Shown piece after piece: positions 33,261 through 46,500 of a DNA stretch of 64,000 nt (the stretch's first letter is position 1; each line of letters starts with the position of its first letter). Made by a program: the position numbers and the translations under genes. Source of the DNA: Talpa occidentalis (taxonomy: Eukaryota; Chordata; Mammalia; Eulipotyphla; Talpidae). The notes beneath the pieces are model-generated. The model was not told the origin of the DNA and did not search any database. It was given only the letters and a program-made list of their open reading frames with translations. The stretch lies in assembly GCF_014898055.3 (NCBI RefSeq), contig NW_023605305.1, forward strand, positions 114,486,734 through 114,550,733, read 5' to 3'.

Positions 33261-36200
33261 GCCAGTTCCCAGTGGGGTGTACGTGTCTCCTGCCTCCCGG
33301 TGCTGACCCTCCCAATCCGCTTTAGGCCGTGGTTTTTCGTTTCCAGTAGCACTCGTCACCTTCTGCCCTGCCCCCTAGTCCCCGAGGGCTACTACCTGCC
33401 ACTCAAAAGGGGTAAGACATTAACAACAACGCATTAAAACCAGAGGTGACCTCACAGAATCCATCACACATTGTTTTAACTTGAATGTCAGATTGAACTG
33501 TTGGGCCAGATTTTCCCAGTTCTGCACCCTGACTGTGACCTGACTGTGATGTTTTCAAACTTTTCGGGAAGGATATGAGATGGTTGCACTAGACTTAGTT
33601 GTAGTTTGAGGAGCGTCGAGCAGAAGTATGATTAGACTTGTGATATTGAGATTCTGAACTGTGGCTCCAAGTTGAAGACCCTCTCCCCCTACCAATTCCC
33701 GGTTCCTAAAAAAACTCCTCCTTGTGCCAGAAGCCACAGCCACTCTCCACTCTAGAGACATGCAGGCTGGACAGACATCAGTTCCAGGTGGAGGTGGAAG
33801 TTTTGATCACAGACCTTCAGGGGTTATCGGCTTGCAGCTCAGGTTTGCACAGGAAAATGAGTTTTGCTCAGACCCCTCTGGCCCCACCCCTGTTCCCCTG
33901 GTCAGTGATGTTGCTGGGCCATCAGGTAGTTACATCTTTAAGGCGGTTGTTTTTTTCACTGACCCATTTTAGCTGTTAAATTAGCCACGTGTTACAGAAC
34001 CAACACTCTTCAAGCACAGAGTCCAGTCGGGAAACCCTCAGTACGAGTACACGTTTCATGCAGGGAGCAATTTTACCTGGAGTTGATTTCCAGAGCAAAA
34101 GGGAAAAGGGACAACCAAGATCGTTTATATAAACCACAGCTATGCTTCATGGCTATCACATCAAGGTCAAGGCAGGGATCGAAACCAAGTGGACATGGCA
34201 GGGACCTGGGCAGAAGACAATCAGGGGCACAGAAAAGGTTCCTAGAAAACTGCCGTCATTCTGCCCCCCATCAGCTCCAACTAAATATGCAAATCCCTGT
34301 GCTGACCTTCAGTTACACCTCCCATTTAAGATATTTGTTCCAGGCACACTTTTGTTGTAAATGCTTCCTCCAAAACCTCTCCCCCCTACCCCCTCACCCC
34401 GCCCCTGGTGATGGTATTTCCATTCCTTGGTGCCCAATTTTTAAAGCCAAGTGATCTAAGGATTAAATTCAGTCTAAGACAGGGTTGTTATTCATTAGTC
34501 CAGGGGAAATTAACATTTTAAAAGAGAAAGCCTCAAACATTTCACCTAAGTTAATGAAAAATGACAAACCTTTAGTAAAGGAATGTATCAGGCAACAGCT
34601 AAAAAGAAGACATATATGTATCTTGGACTCACACGATGTTCTGGCTACTGCATGAATCTTCTTCCCCGTACTGTCAGTGCTGTTCATTGAGTCCTGGATG
34701 GTGAGAAAGGCAGCAAATTCCCGGACCTGAGAATCAGACAAACATCACTGGCCTGGTGACTTCAACTGCTGCTCCTACAGATTTGCTGCAGAAGAGCCAT
34801 TTTAAGAAGATACAAGCTAATATAAGAAGAACCTAAAAATAATGCAATCATTGTCAGAATAAGATATCTATCTCAACTAGGACTTAAGCAGCATCTTCCT
34901 TTGATATCTGTACCTACCCTGCCCCCATAGAAGTCGCCATTTTCCGTTAGTCTTCCAACAAAAAAAGGAAGCCTGTTTTGGAAGGAACAGACACAGACAG
35001 CAGGGGCCTGGGGACTTTTTTTTTCTAGTTCTGCCGTTTAGTAGCTATATTATTGCTATTTCTTAACCTCTCTGCACCTCAGTTTTCTGTCTACAAATTA
35101 AGGTTGGCATTTGCCACCAACCCACCCCAGGGATGTCATAGGATTAATGAGCTGGCTGTCAGGCCCAGAGCCTGCTGAGTGAGGCCACTTCCTGAGAGAC
35201 CCCTCCAGCACCAGGGAGAGTAGGGAGAGGGGCAGGTAGGCAGTTTCCATCTGAAACTCCCAACCTGCCTTCCAGTTACTGGGTGAGAATTTTCCATGTT
35301 GAGTAGACACTCTGGAGATCAGTTTTCTCAGCGAAACCCCAGAACAGAATCTTGACCCTGTGTGTTAGTAGGAACCTGAGGGTCTTTAACCTTGAGAAAT
35401 AACTAGAAACAGATTGGCAAATGCTTTCATTCTCTGGAAAAGGTCCCTTAATGCCCCATCTGAAGCTGCCACACCACTGCTTCCAGTTTCCATTGAGAGG
35501 CAATGATGTCTGCGGAGGCTCATTCTGTAGAGCTGGCCCCCCAGTTTCTGTGTTGAGGCGAATAATTGTGGCTGACTGAGGATAATAGCCCCCTGGGCTC
35601 CATTAGGTTCAACTTTAAATCTGTCTCCAAATCCTTTCCTTGTTAGATTAAACCCTCAGGGTACATGGACCTACCAATAAAAAGAAGCATCGGCAGCAGG
35701 ATATCAAGAGCGCAGCCCTCTCCCAAGGAAAAGGGCTAATTGCCTAACAGCAGGTACAGCACCTTCAGCAGGGGAGATCTGTGACTAGGAGGGACAGTTA
35801 CTCAAAGTTTAGTTAGAAAGTTTTCTTCCCAGCTCCTAGTCCTAGCATTCTGAGCATGATAAACAGGCTTATCTGCTTTCAACATGACTGTCACTTGCAA
35901 CACAGGTGAAGCATCCGACCCAGGTCAGAATGACTCAGATTTTCCCATGAAGAACACTGAAGTTCAAAGAAACAAAACTAATGAACAAATAAAACCAAAA
36001 CAACATCTTAACTATAAAAACAAAATAGTGGTTACCACATGGGAAGGGGGGAAGGAGTTGGGGCTCACTCAGGTAAAGGGGGTCGATTATATGGTGAAGG
36101 ACGGACACCAGAGTTTTATGAGTGTACATAGAGTAGTAGACACATGTTGATTTATAAAGCTAGACACCTCAAACCTATAGAATGTTATAAACCAATGTTA

Positions 36201-36608
36201 CTTCTATAAAAACTTTTTAAGAAGTGCACTGAAGTTCAAGCCAGATGAGTGACTGTCCCTTTTTGATTGGACCCCAGGATGTCACTAAACTCTTCCATGT
36301 CACAATTTCTCATAGATTATCAAGGGCAATAGATTCTGCCCTTCTGTCACAAGATGAATGAAGTGAACCGATACCCAAGAAACACTATGTGATTACTAAA
36401 AGAAATGAGTGGGGTTTTAAAAAACAAAATTCACTAACTTGGACATGAAAGGAAAGGGAAAATGCTTTACCCATATTTGTCAGAAATCCTTAATATAAAA
36501 TGTATACTGAAGCAGTAACAGTCACCCCTTTCAACTAAGTCTATCTTCATTTAATTTCCAGTCCCTTATCCTATAAATAGCCCTTGGGACCATATGAATT
36601 CTACCAAT
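33261..36608. other. Intergenic DNA, no gene recognised
   Basis: No coding exon recognised. A MIR-like piece lies at about 35,010-35,175 (tagtagctatattattgcta, cttaacctctctgcacctca, gtcataggattaatgagc). An L1-like 3' end is at about 35,990-36,220. The rest is unassigned. Confidence 0.45.
35990..36220 (+). mobile_element. Short L1-like 3' end
   Basis: aaatagtggttaccacatgg, gaaggggggaaggagttggg, gattatatggtgaaggacgg and gttataaaccaatgttactt resemble the 3' UTR of L1s that end in a gtnnaccaatgt...ataaaa motif. Similar ends occur near 36,885-36,915 and 63,140-63,195. Tentative. Confidence 0.5.
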
Positions 36609-36697
36609 TCTTTTTTTTTTTAAGATTTTATTTATTTTTGCATAGAAGAGCTGGGGTGTAGACCAGAGGTACAGGGGTTGAGAGGATTCACCAGAGA
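36609..36697 (-). mobile_element. 5'-truncated tRNA-derived SINE
   Basis: Only the element's 3' part remains: T-run, aagattttatttatttttgc, atagaagagctggggtgtag, accagaggtacaggggttga and gaggattcaccagagaca. The head and body are missing. It lies within 700 bp of the GPR89 CpG island. Confidence 0.8.
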
Positions 36698-37406
36698 CAC
36701 TCATTTACAGGAAGACAGCTGAGTCTTCCTTTTTCAATTTCTTTGTTCCTCAACTGTTGACTCACATCTGAGCACGCTCCAAGGTGGCTCTATGGCCTAT
36801 GGAGGAGGATGATGGGTGGTTTGGTGGTGGAAGTGGTGTGGAAACATTCCTCTGAAGAGGTGTGAACCTGTGCTCTTAAATCATATAGTGTTGTAAACCA
36901 ATGTTACCTGAAAAAAAAGAAAAACAAGTTTTTTGTGTCATACTCCATATATGGTCTGATGGGTACAGAGTACAATGAGATTATCACTCTTGTTATAAAT
37001 GGTGCCCTTTTTTAATCACAGCGGAAATGTACTTGTTAGTTCCATTTGTTAAAATCTCACCTGCCTATCCAAACCATTCCTCACCTGTAGTTGCGCAGTT
37101 TGTGGCATCAGATAAAAGGTGTAACATTTAGAACCTAATGCCTGACTTAGGCTCTATTTCATTATAGCGACAGAAGGGAATACCACTTTAAATGTGAGCT
37201 CACGCCCCACCTCCTGCAGCCTTGTAAAAGCAAGCGCCACCTTGCATCAGCTTTGGGTTTGTTTATTTCGCCGCTCTAGCGTGGGAGGCCCACAAAGCCC
37301 CGCCCCCAGAACGCCCGGCCCCGCCCCCTCCCCGGCGCCCCGCCCACTCTCGGTCCGGGTGGGAAGACTGGCGCGGCCGCTGATTGGCTGGCGGGGGCGC
37401 AGCTTG

Positions 37407-37572
37407 ATGGCGTGGCGGGCGGGCGCCAGTCCCGGCGGCGGCCCCGGGCGAAGGCCGCCTGCTGGAGCGGGCCGGTGCCCGAGCGCGCTAGTGCGGGCCG
37501 CGGAGGCGCGCGCCCTCCTTCCACTTCCCAATGAGTTTCCTGATCGACTCCAGCATCATGATCACCTCCCAG
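37407..37572 (+). other. Possible upstream open reading frame overlapping the GPR89 start
   Basis: An ATG at 37,407-37,409 lies 124 bases before the GPR89 ATG, in a different frame. After splicing to exon 2 it would end at a TAA at 44,285-44,287, giving about 71 codons and overlapping the true start. Its context is poor at -3 (t) but has g at +4. The GPR89 ATG is itself weak (c at -3, a at +4). It matters only if transcription starts upstream of 37,407. Confidence 0.3.
37531..37572 (+). CDS. GPR89: GPR89 coding exon 1 (residues 1-14)
   Basis: Encodes [14 protein letters not shown], the known GPHR N-terminus, and begins the first membrane segment. The start is chosen by this match, since the surrounding context (cccaatga) is a weak initiation site. 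The donor is gtgagc and the intron is phase 0. It lies inside the CpG island, so 5' UTR and start codon share this exon. Intron 1 (37,573-44,237, 6,665 bp) separates it from exon 2. Confidence 0.96.
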
Positions 37573-40500
37573 GTGAGCGCAGCATCCGGCCCCGGCCCTG
37601 CCCGCCTCCGGCTCTCCAGCCGCCCTTCGGGGCTGGGCGGGGAGCTCGCCCCGCGGCCTGCGCCCGCCGGTCCACAGCCGAGATCCGAGGCGGCGGGCTC
37701 GCTGCGCCCGGGGCGCGCGCCCTCTCCTGCGGGCCCCGGCCCCACCCGGCCGCCACCCTAGCAGCCGCGTCCCCCTCGGGAAGGACCGGGGCCTCAGCGC
37801 CCCGAGCCGGCGCCGGGAGCACCCCGGCCTCCTGGACTGCGCCCCGCGGACCCGGCGCTCCGGGAAGGGCGGGTCCGCGCGCCCCGTGCACGCTGCGCCA
37901 ATGGGTACTGGCTCCTGGGGGCACGTGAGGGCTGCGCGTCCGGTTGTCAAAGCCTGAATCCGGGTGCGGAGGCATTTGTCGCTGTCACTTCAGAGATCTT
38001 CAAAATCTGAGTTTCATTTGTGCACTCACACCTCGGTCTTATCCCTCTGTTTGCTGCCCGTGCGCTCCGAGCCTTCCTTTCTTCCTACTTGACCGCCTTC
38101 ATTCATTCGTGCAGTCAGCAGGTCTGTGTCAACCGTCGGGTAAAACTGAGCACAGAGCATGCAGCAGACGCCGACCGTCCCGGCTTTAGGAAGCGTCGTC
38201 CAGGGAGCCTCCCACTTTGCCACGTCATTTGTTGAGTTCCTCTGTTATCTTCCTAGCGTTCCTCATTGCACTGATATCACTTAGGTATTTATGAATTTAT
38301 TTTTCGAGATGAGATCCTGTCTTGTTCATAGCTGGATCCCCCCTCCAGGTGCAAGCATGCCATAAATATTAGCTGGACGGCTGTTAATATCAGTAGCAGC
38401 TCAGAATACTTAATATTGAGCCCTCCCTCTTCCTCCCCCTTTTAGGGGGTCTAAAGTGAACTAAATCTGCAGAAGACACTTAAGTGTAAGTAGTGGCTGG
38501 TTAACTCGGGACTTCATTCTCCATGAGGCTTGGTCTGTGTTCCACTCTGGCACTCACGCTTATCGAGGGCCTGTTCCCCAGTCTTTTAAGAGACATTAAG
38601 TCACCATACCAAAATATAATTAATCCCATTTCAGAATCAGCAAGTCTTTATAACAAGAAAATGAACAAAGCATTAAATTTTTTTTTAAAAAATAAACTAA
38701 ATCTTTGCTTTCTGATCCAATTTTCATTTTGCTTCCTCCTTTGGCTTCTGTCTTTAGAACAGAGCATTCATTGTGCTTGTCTCTCAAAAAATTTTTATTA
38801 TAACTTTTAAAAATATCAAACAACACTCTAATAATTTTTTCAGTTGTGTTTATTTACTGTCCTTTGCACAGCTTTCATAATTTGTAGTTTGTATTGGCTG
38901 CTTAATATTCAAAAATATTGATGTACAGAATCTGGGCATGTAATTAGTTACCTTGCTTAAAACTTTTCTAAGACTCAAGAAAAATTATACTATTTAAGAA
39001 AGCGCAACAAAAATAATATTATTTAAGTAACTTTTTTTCCACTCATTCAAAAGAAAAATAAGAATGCCAGTGAGGAAATTGTCACTGCACTAAGATTTTT
39101 AACATGGATAAAATTGATTGATAAGTTGAACCAAGAAAACGACTTTCTAATCTTTTATGCCTTACAGTCAAATAACATTTTAATTCCCACGCCTGAATTT
39201 ACATGCAGTATTAATGTCATTCTCAAAACCTTCTCTTTACAAATGGAGAACCAAGACTGCTCCCCACTGTCTCTGATGGATCCTCTCACTCTCCGCACCT
39301 CTGGCCTACGCCCTAGTTCTTATATGCATAAATAAATAAAAATAAATCTTTAAAAAAAATGGAGAACGAAGACCCAAAGAATCCTGTGTATGGAATGTTC
39401 TGTCCAGACTTTTTGTGGCTACTTTATCATCATTTAGTTACCAGTAAAAATGTCAGGAAAACTTTGCCTAACACCCTACTCCCCAGTCAAAATAGCCCCC
39501 ATTCCAGCCATCTTCTACCTCATTTTCCTATTTTATTTTATTTTCAGCATCTGTCACTGGTGTTTGGGGGTTTGTTAGCTGTGTACTCCCTGAAATCCAG
39601 GATATTTTCTTTCTTGTTCCTTGCTGTCCTCCCCAGCATCCAGACCAGTTACTGACACATAGTAGAGGCCTGGTAAGCATTTAATTAAAAAAGTACCCTC
39701 CAGTGTAGCGTGGTTTCCTTGGAAACAACACCGCCCCTCCTTTTCCCTGTGTTTATGAATTGAAATATTTGTTTGAAATGAAATCAGAATCAGAGGTTAT
39801 ATATTGAAATGGGTCAGCCCCAGGCAACATCTTGACGTGCAGATTTGTGATTTCTGGGGTCCTCTATTGACTCCCTGGCTCGGTCTTCTTCAGCAGTGGC
39901 TCTCACCATTTCCTCACTCCACTTTATGCTCAGCTTTACTAAATTTCTTCTAACTCCTTAACCTGGCCATGCTGTTATGCCTCTAGATTGACACACAGTC
40001 ACTTCTCTCTTCCGTGTCTTTTTCCCATCCTCCTCCACTTCTTTCTCCTGGCAAATTCCTATTCAGTCTTCAGATCTTAGCGTGGATACCCACGGGGCCT
40101 CCCCAGACTGAACTCGATGTCCCTATACATGCTTTCTTAATGCCCTTTGCTCACTTCCCTAATAATAGCCCTATCACATTGTTTTGTAATAACTTATCTC
40201 CTCCAGAGGTTATCAACTCCTTGAGAATGTCTGCTCCCATATTCGCCATTCTATCCCTAGTGCCCAGTACATATTAGTCACTAAGAAGCATTTAAGTGAA
40301 TAAAAAGCTAAAATGATCCACAAAAGGGGTATTTTCCCATCAGTTCTGTACTAATTTCTGCAGAGACTCCCCCCCGCCAAATCTGTAGTTAATTTTCAAT
40401 TGAGGAGTCATTTTTCTAAAAGCAGCTGTTATCTAACTCATGTTTTGAGCTTTCTGTACAGGCAAAAGATTTATCAGTTCCAAAGTGCACGTAAGTTCCA

Positions 40501-43500
40501 AGGTTAAGATTCTGCTCTGCATAATTTTAAAAGATATTAATTCCCTTGTTAAAATAAGATGAGCACTTTCCATTTTTTATTTATAAAATATTTAAAAATG
40601 TTTTTTCCTTCTATATGCTTTTGAAAGCTCTGTGATTTCACTAGAATTCATGTTAATCTTGGATGTAATGAATTCTCCAGTTACTGTTTTTCACATTCAT
40701 GTATCTGCTTAAACTTTTTGTCAATATGGAAGGAGTCCACAATGAAATATTAAAGATATTTCTCTCTCTTTTCTTTTTCTCTCCCTTCTGAACCCCTCAT
40801 ATAGACTTCACTCTTAATTATTTCCTTTTCTTGTCTGAAGTCCCATTTCAGGGTGATCCTGGTGATATTTGTTATTCTGTTTTTTATCATCCATGTCCAC
40901 CAATCCCATTCTAAATGCCCAACTTCAGTCATGACTTCGTAAGTCATATCAACATGATCTCTAAACTCTGGATTTAAATGTCTCTACTAGTGATTATTTA
41001 GAATAACCCAAGGATCTCGTGGATGCCCTCAGTGTATTTTCTCCTCTTCTGTTTGTTCCATTCCTCTCCTCTTTAGTCTGGGTTTCTAGTCCACACTCAT
41101 ACCCTCTTGTTTCTTTACCTACATACAAAGGGCCACACTTGGGTCACTGCTAGAGTTTGTCTACTACTAATTCAGGCTCAGAAGGCTACTGTGGAAAATC
41201 TCATGAGCATGCAGATTGTGGCGCTCGGCGTTTGTGGACACCCTCAGCTTGCTGCACGGTTCATTTTCTTGACCTTGATTTGCTCCATTCCCCTCATAAT
41301 CCTTCACTTTCCTCAGAGCCCTTTTTCCATCATCACTTTTCTTCCTCTCAGCAGATGACTTTGCCGCCTATTTTTCAACAAAATTGAAGCCAAAAGGTGT
41401 GATTTCCTCCTTTCTACACATAGGCAGGTAGAAGATTACTTAGATTAGTTATATATATCTCTATCTACAAGCATCTGGTGTCAGAAAAAGTGCCCTGCTC
41501 CTGTTTAAGGCCATCCTCTCTGCCTGTGCACTTGGCTGTGGAGCAGCTTTTTGTGATTAAAAACACAAGCTTTGGGATCAGGCTTACAGGCCTCAGCCTG
41601 AATCCTAATTCTGACACTATCAGTGGATTAACTCCGTAAGCTTCAACTTTCTGTGAAATGAGAATCAAACGTAACACATCAGAGTTTTATGATTTAATGA
41701 GATTACAACGCTAAATACTCAGAGTGCCTGGAGCATAGCAAATGGTCAATTCATGTACTCCCTGCTTTTTAAAAGTTTGTTTTACGTCACTTTTTACAAA
41801 AGGCCTTGTAGGGTAAATAAATTAATCATGCTTGTTACGCCACTAGCCTCTATGGCTCTCACCTGCGGCCTCCATCGTGTTGGTCAGAAGGCGTTTGGGA
41901 GCGTGGGCGCCTGTGTAAGTGTGCACACCTGACCCTGGAGGCCAGGCTAAACGCAGCAGCTGTGGCAGCTACATGGGACGAGCGGCGTGACTACAGAAGA
42001 GGGAGGCCCAAGACGACTTGAGAGAACGCCAGAGAGAGCCCAGGGAACAGGTTAAGATTCTCGGGCCTGGGAGGCTCAGTTGCCTCCTGAACCTCCCGGC
42101 ACCCCTGCCCGGCACCCCTGCCTGGCACCCCTACCTTGCCTGCCTGCTGCCTGTTTGCCCAACAGACCTACATTAGTAGCTGTTTTCATTAACAAAGAAA
42201 GCCAAGGAGATTTTTGCTTTTATGACAAAGGACAGAAAGAAAACAGCGCTCAGCAGCAGCTCCGAAACAGCGGCACCGAGAGCCGGCTGCCGCTCCTGCC
42301 CTGGGAACGCGTTGTACACGTTGTTCATCTGCTCGCTCCTGCTTTCACTGTGTGCTGGCATTGTTTTCGGTTTCATGTGTTATTTTGGTATGATTTGGTA
42401 GGTTATTTTGGGGCTCTGGGAGCCATCAAAAATTGTCCCACATAAATTATGTTTCATCACTTTATGCCGTTTGGACTTGGGAAGGTTTCATGGGAATGCT
42501 CTGCTCAGCCGTGGGGGACTAGTAATCAGACCAGGTAATGACAGCGGCCTCCGCCCTTCGGTGTTCTTTCCTTCTCTCACGTGGGTCCCACTTTCCTTGC
42601 TTCCCCTTGGGCTCCCAGCTTTCCCTGGGCCCTTCATTCTTCTCTAGGCTACTATGGAATGTTCTCTATCGTTCTTGCTCTCCCTAGAGTAACATGCTTA
42701 TTGTCGCTAGTGTTTCCACCCCCACCCCATTCACCTACAACCCGCAACAGCCGGCTTCCTGCCTCCATCGCACCATGCAAACTTTTTTCCTTAAGTTCAT
42801 CATGACCTCCAAGTTACCGGATCTTCTGAACATTTTTGGGTCCTTGTTTTATTGCCCCTCTCTGCTTCATTTAATACTCCTTTAAACACTATCGCCTTGG
42901 TTTTAGGACCCCACTCTCCTGGTATCTCTTATACCTCTCACCATTACTTCTGTCTTCTTCCTGCTTTCTTCCTCCGATTTTACCATCTTGTCTCCTCGGC
43001 ATATTGCTCCTTACTGCACATCCCACTCCCGGTGGCTTCATCTCTTAGGTGTATCTCAGGCTTGTCTACATAATTTATCTTTTATTCAAATACTTGCTGG
43101 ATATGTTGACCGTATGGCCCTCTGGCCCTTAACATGGTCAGCAAGGTCGTGGGAAAAGGACTGTACCAGCGGTGCCACCTTTTTTCAAGCTCCGGGCTCT
43201 GCATCTTTTCCAGAGCTTCCCATTGCGCTGCGCTGGGGATGAGTATCCGGAGACCATGGTCGGGAGGAGCCACTGCTAGGAGGGCCCAGGGAAGAATTTG
43301 CCATTTTCAGTGGAAAACAAGCAACGGTTCCAAATTACCATGACTGTGTGCTTTGCTTCTGAATTTGCTGCACCTGACTTTGTAACAAGACACCAGCTAC
43401 TTAAGAAATAAGGACATTTTAGTTCATCCCTGAGAGGATCGTGTTAAGAAATGCAGTCTCTTTGAAAAGCCAAACTCGTAAACTCAGCATACTAAATGTC

Positions 43501-46500
43501 TCTTTAAATAAACCTATGGCATGAATCCTGAATGGCTTTTCTCTGAAATATTAAAAAAATTAAAATTAAAAAATAATAAAAGTGAACTCATCTTCCCCAC
43601 CCCCGTTGCCAAACTTTTCCTTCCAATATTCTTATAGAATTTGGGTGGTCTTATCAGCCTGTGCTCCAGACTCATCGTTTTTCACCTCTCCTTCCTGCTT
43701 TTGCCTTTTAAGTAGGACTCAAATCTGTTGCCTCCTCTCCAGCCAGTAGCATCTTAATTCATCCCGTTCTGTCTCTCGCTGGACTGCTGCAATAACCTAT
43801 AATGTTTCTCTTTCTGCAGTGTTGTTTCCTTCAAATACATCTTCCACAGAGCCAAATACTGCTCTGTGGAAACAAACCTGACTGTGCCTTTTCCCATGAA
43901 GTTGGTTTTTTAAAAAATATTTGCAAATACGGTCATCTGTAAGAAGCATGTTACCGGGTACATTTTTAATTGGCTAACTTCTCTAATCTCATGAGCTGTG
44001 TTTTATAAGAAAAATAGGCAGCTTAAATTTTCGTCCGACTTGAAGTATTCTAAAATGTGAATAATTTTAAAACTTGAAGAGCATTTCAGCATCTACTTGC
44101 ATCACTTTAGTAAGTCCTCAAAAATGTAATCTCTGAAGTGAGCTCGCCGTCTTTTTAGCATGTTACTATAAGATGGTCTGTGTAAAGCAGTTCTCACAAC
44201 AATATGTACATAACATTTTATCTTCTTTCTCTTCCAGATTCTTTTCTTTGGATTTGGGTGGCTTTTCTTCATGCGCCAACTGTTTAAGGACTATGAGGTG
44301 AGAAAACATCATTTAGGTTATGCTCACACTACCCGAATTTAGATTGTTTTAAAATAGAGCAATAAAAATACCTACATTAAAGAAAGATCACGTTCACGTC
44401 AAAGATAAGGAAGTTTTTCCATGAGTACTGTATAATTCTTTAATTAGAGAATATGATTAGACTGAGTTAATTTAAAAAGAAAAAGGCAAGTCATTTATAG
44501 CCCAGAAGCCTGGAATAAGAACTGCCACACCTTACTCATATCAGTGAATACACCCATAGCAGATAGTCTTCGGGAGAGAATTAATGTCTCATAAATCCCT
44601 ATTCAACCGGGTATCTGACTGTCAATGTGAATTACCAATCATACATCCTAAATTAATACCAAAATTCTTAAGCCTTGAATTTAGAAAACTCCACCAGCTA
44701 GACTGAATATTTCATAATTAACCCTCATTTGTTAGACTGCTTTGAGGTAATTTCTAAGGTGTTCTCCGTTAGCCCTCCCCAGGGAGTTTTGGTTTAGTTT
44801 CTGGAGCCCCCTTACTCTAGAGATTTTCTTTAGCTCTGCTGTTATGGCCCTGTTTCCAGTGACTAGAGAATTCCTTCAAAATAAGTTCTCTGGCCTTAAT
44901 CAGGAGTTATGAGCTCAGTATTTCAGACGAGGAAATGACTTTTAGTCTATTTGGCTTTTAACAGGTGCGCCAGTATGTCGTGCAGGTGATCTTCTCTGTG
45001 ACTTTTGCATTTTCCTGCACCATGTTTGAGCTCATCATCTTCGAAATCTTAGGCGTGCTAAATAGCAGGTGAGTAAGGGTGCTAACTATCTCCCCTCTTC
45101 AAGCCACGGATGTTACTCTCTTTACAGTGGTAGACCTACCTGGATCCCATAGCTAAGAAAATCCAATGTTAGTTGCAACTATAATAATCACAACAAATCA
45201 GGTCTCTAGTCACTGGTCTGACAAAGATTGTGAAATTGCAGGAGGAAATAGCTGACCATTTGCTCGGAAGGACTCATTGAGAATGAGACCTTGAGTGCCT
45301 TGGTCCCAGACTTCTCTCCTAGAAGTTTTATTTTTCTCGGCTGCTCTCTGACTGATTCCTAATAATGGCCCTTCACATTGTTCTGCTGATTAAAAATTAC
45401 CTATCTGGAGCAATCAGAATTCCTTAGAGCTAGTTAAGGAATTTTCTGAAGTCTGAACATGAGTTCTTAGTGGCCTTTTTTCTTTCCCAGGGATGATCAA
45501 GTCTGATTGAACTCAGAGTGTTCTTTAAGGCATTTTTTTGTTAGCTCATTAAACAGACTAATATATTTCTTGCCTGTTAGACTTGAGCTTAAGGTTTTTT
45601 AGGCCAATGTTTATGTGTCGAGTACTTCTGTTATTCTATTAAACTTAAGTACCTTTTTTTATGACTACGTAGAAAAACTTTTAAGAACAAAGCGATATGA
45701 ATATAAATGAAGTATATGAATTTGGAGTTTGACTCTTAATCAGGAGTCAGTGCTGAGCTAAGCTGTATAACTCATATAGACCCCCAAACATTTGGAATTT
45801 ATAGAGACTGTATTCTCCAATATCTTTTTTAATAATCGGAGTTGATAATTGTGATTTCTTGATAGATAAATTAAGAAATTATAGTATAGGGCCTCCCTGG
45901 TGGCGCAGCGGTTGAGCGCTGGGTTGCGAAGCTGCCCGCAGCCTCTGCAGTGCCGGTTCGATCCCCAGCTGCTCCCCGGCCCCCGGAGGAGGGTCCCACA
46001 TGGTGCGCAGACCTCTCCTGCCGCCCGCTGCTCCCCTCAGCAGTGTATTTCTTCGTCAGTCTGCCTGTTCTGTTCCCCGCTCTGGCTCTGGTGAATTCTC
46101 TCACCCTCCCGTGCTTCTGACTGTACCCAGTGCTTGTATAAATAAATAAATAAATCTTAAAAAAAAAAAAAAAAAAGAAATTATAGTATATTAAAATGGA
46201 TATGTTCTGCCTCTCTGCTTTTAAGCTTGTTATTTATCTATCCACTTTTTGGGGCTGAGCTGGATACAGATCTGTAAGGAAAATGAAGTAACTCAGACTC
46301 TTTCCCACCTTCCCATTGCTAGTCTATACAGCTGCCTGTGGCCTTGCTTTCCTCCCAGGTTGCATTACCTACATGTGGTATCATGCTGTGGGAGGCAGGG
46401 CGCTTGGGAGCATACGCACGGGGCTTGCTCACCTGTGATTGCGACTCCGGGCCAAAAAGCCAGCGAGCATGGGGCCTGTGCATATATAAATACAGACACC

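Larger units (their letters stand above)
37270..37960 (+). promoter_or_regulatory. GPR89: CpG-island promoter of GPR89
   Basis: The only strong CpG island in the window, spanning the first coding exon. GC boxes (ccccgcccc) sit at 37,298-37,306 and about 37,319-37,327, a further ggggcgc at 37,394-37,400, and an inverted CCAAT box (attgg) at 37,383-37,387. No TATA box is seen, as expected for a broadly expressed gene with dispersed starts. The long open frames on both strands here are by-products of GC richness. The exact transcription start is not determined by the sequence. Confidence 0.8.
37961..44237 (+). other. GPR89 intron 1 beyond the CpG island
   Basis: Non-coding. It contains L2 fragments, a truncated SINE, a MIR and an LTR-like stretch, annotated separately. 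Sequence at 40,800-41,400 and 42,560-43,560 is unassigned and may include ancient LINE remnants. No alternative exon was recognised. Confidence 0.7.

Noticed and set aside
37194..37950. Open frames of 244 codons (plus) and 224 codons (minus) over the CpG island
   Set aside because: They overlap on opposite strands, are Ala/Pro/Gly/Arg-rich from GC bias, and the real GPR89 exon 1 uses another frame.
40014..40277. 87-codon open frame in intron 1
   Set aside because: It lies entirely in an L2 3' end.
42097..42135. Possible CRISPR-like or regulatory direct repeats
   Set aside because: Three adjacent 13-mers with no spacers; a short minisatellite in vertebrate DNA.
45900..46104. Short open frames such as those at 45,900-46,094 and 45,871-46,104
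   Set aside because: They lie within a SINE and recur with similar peptides at every copy of it.
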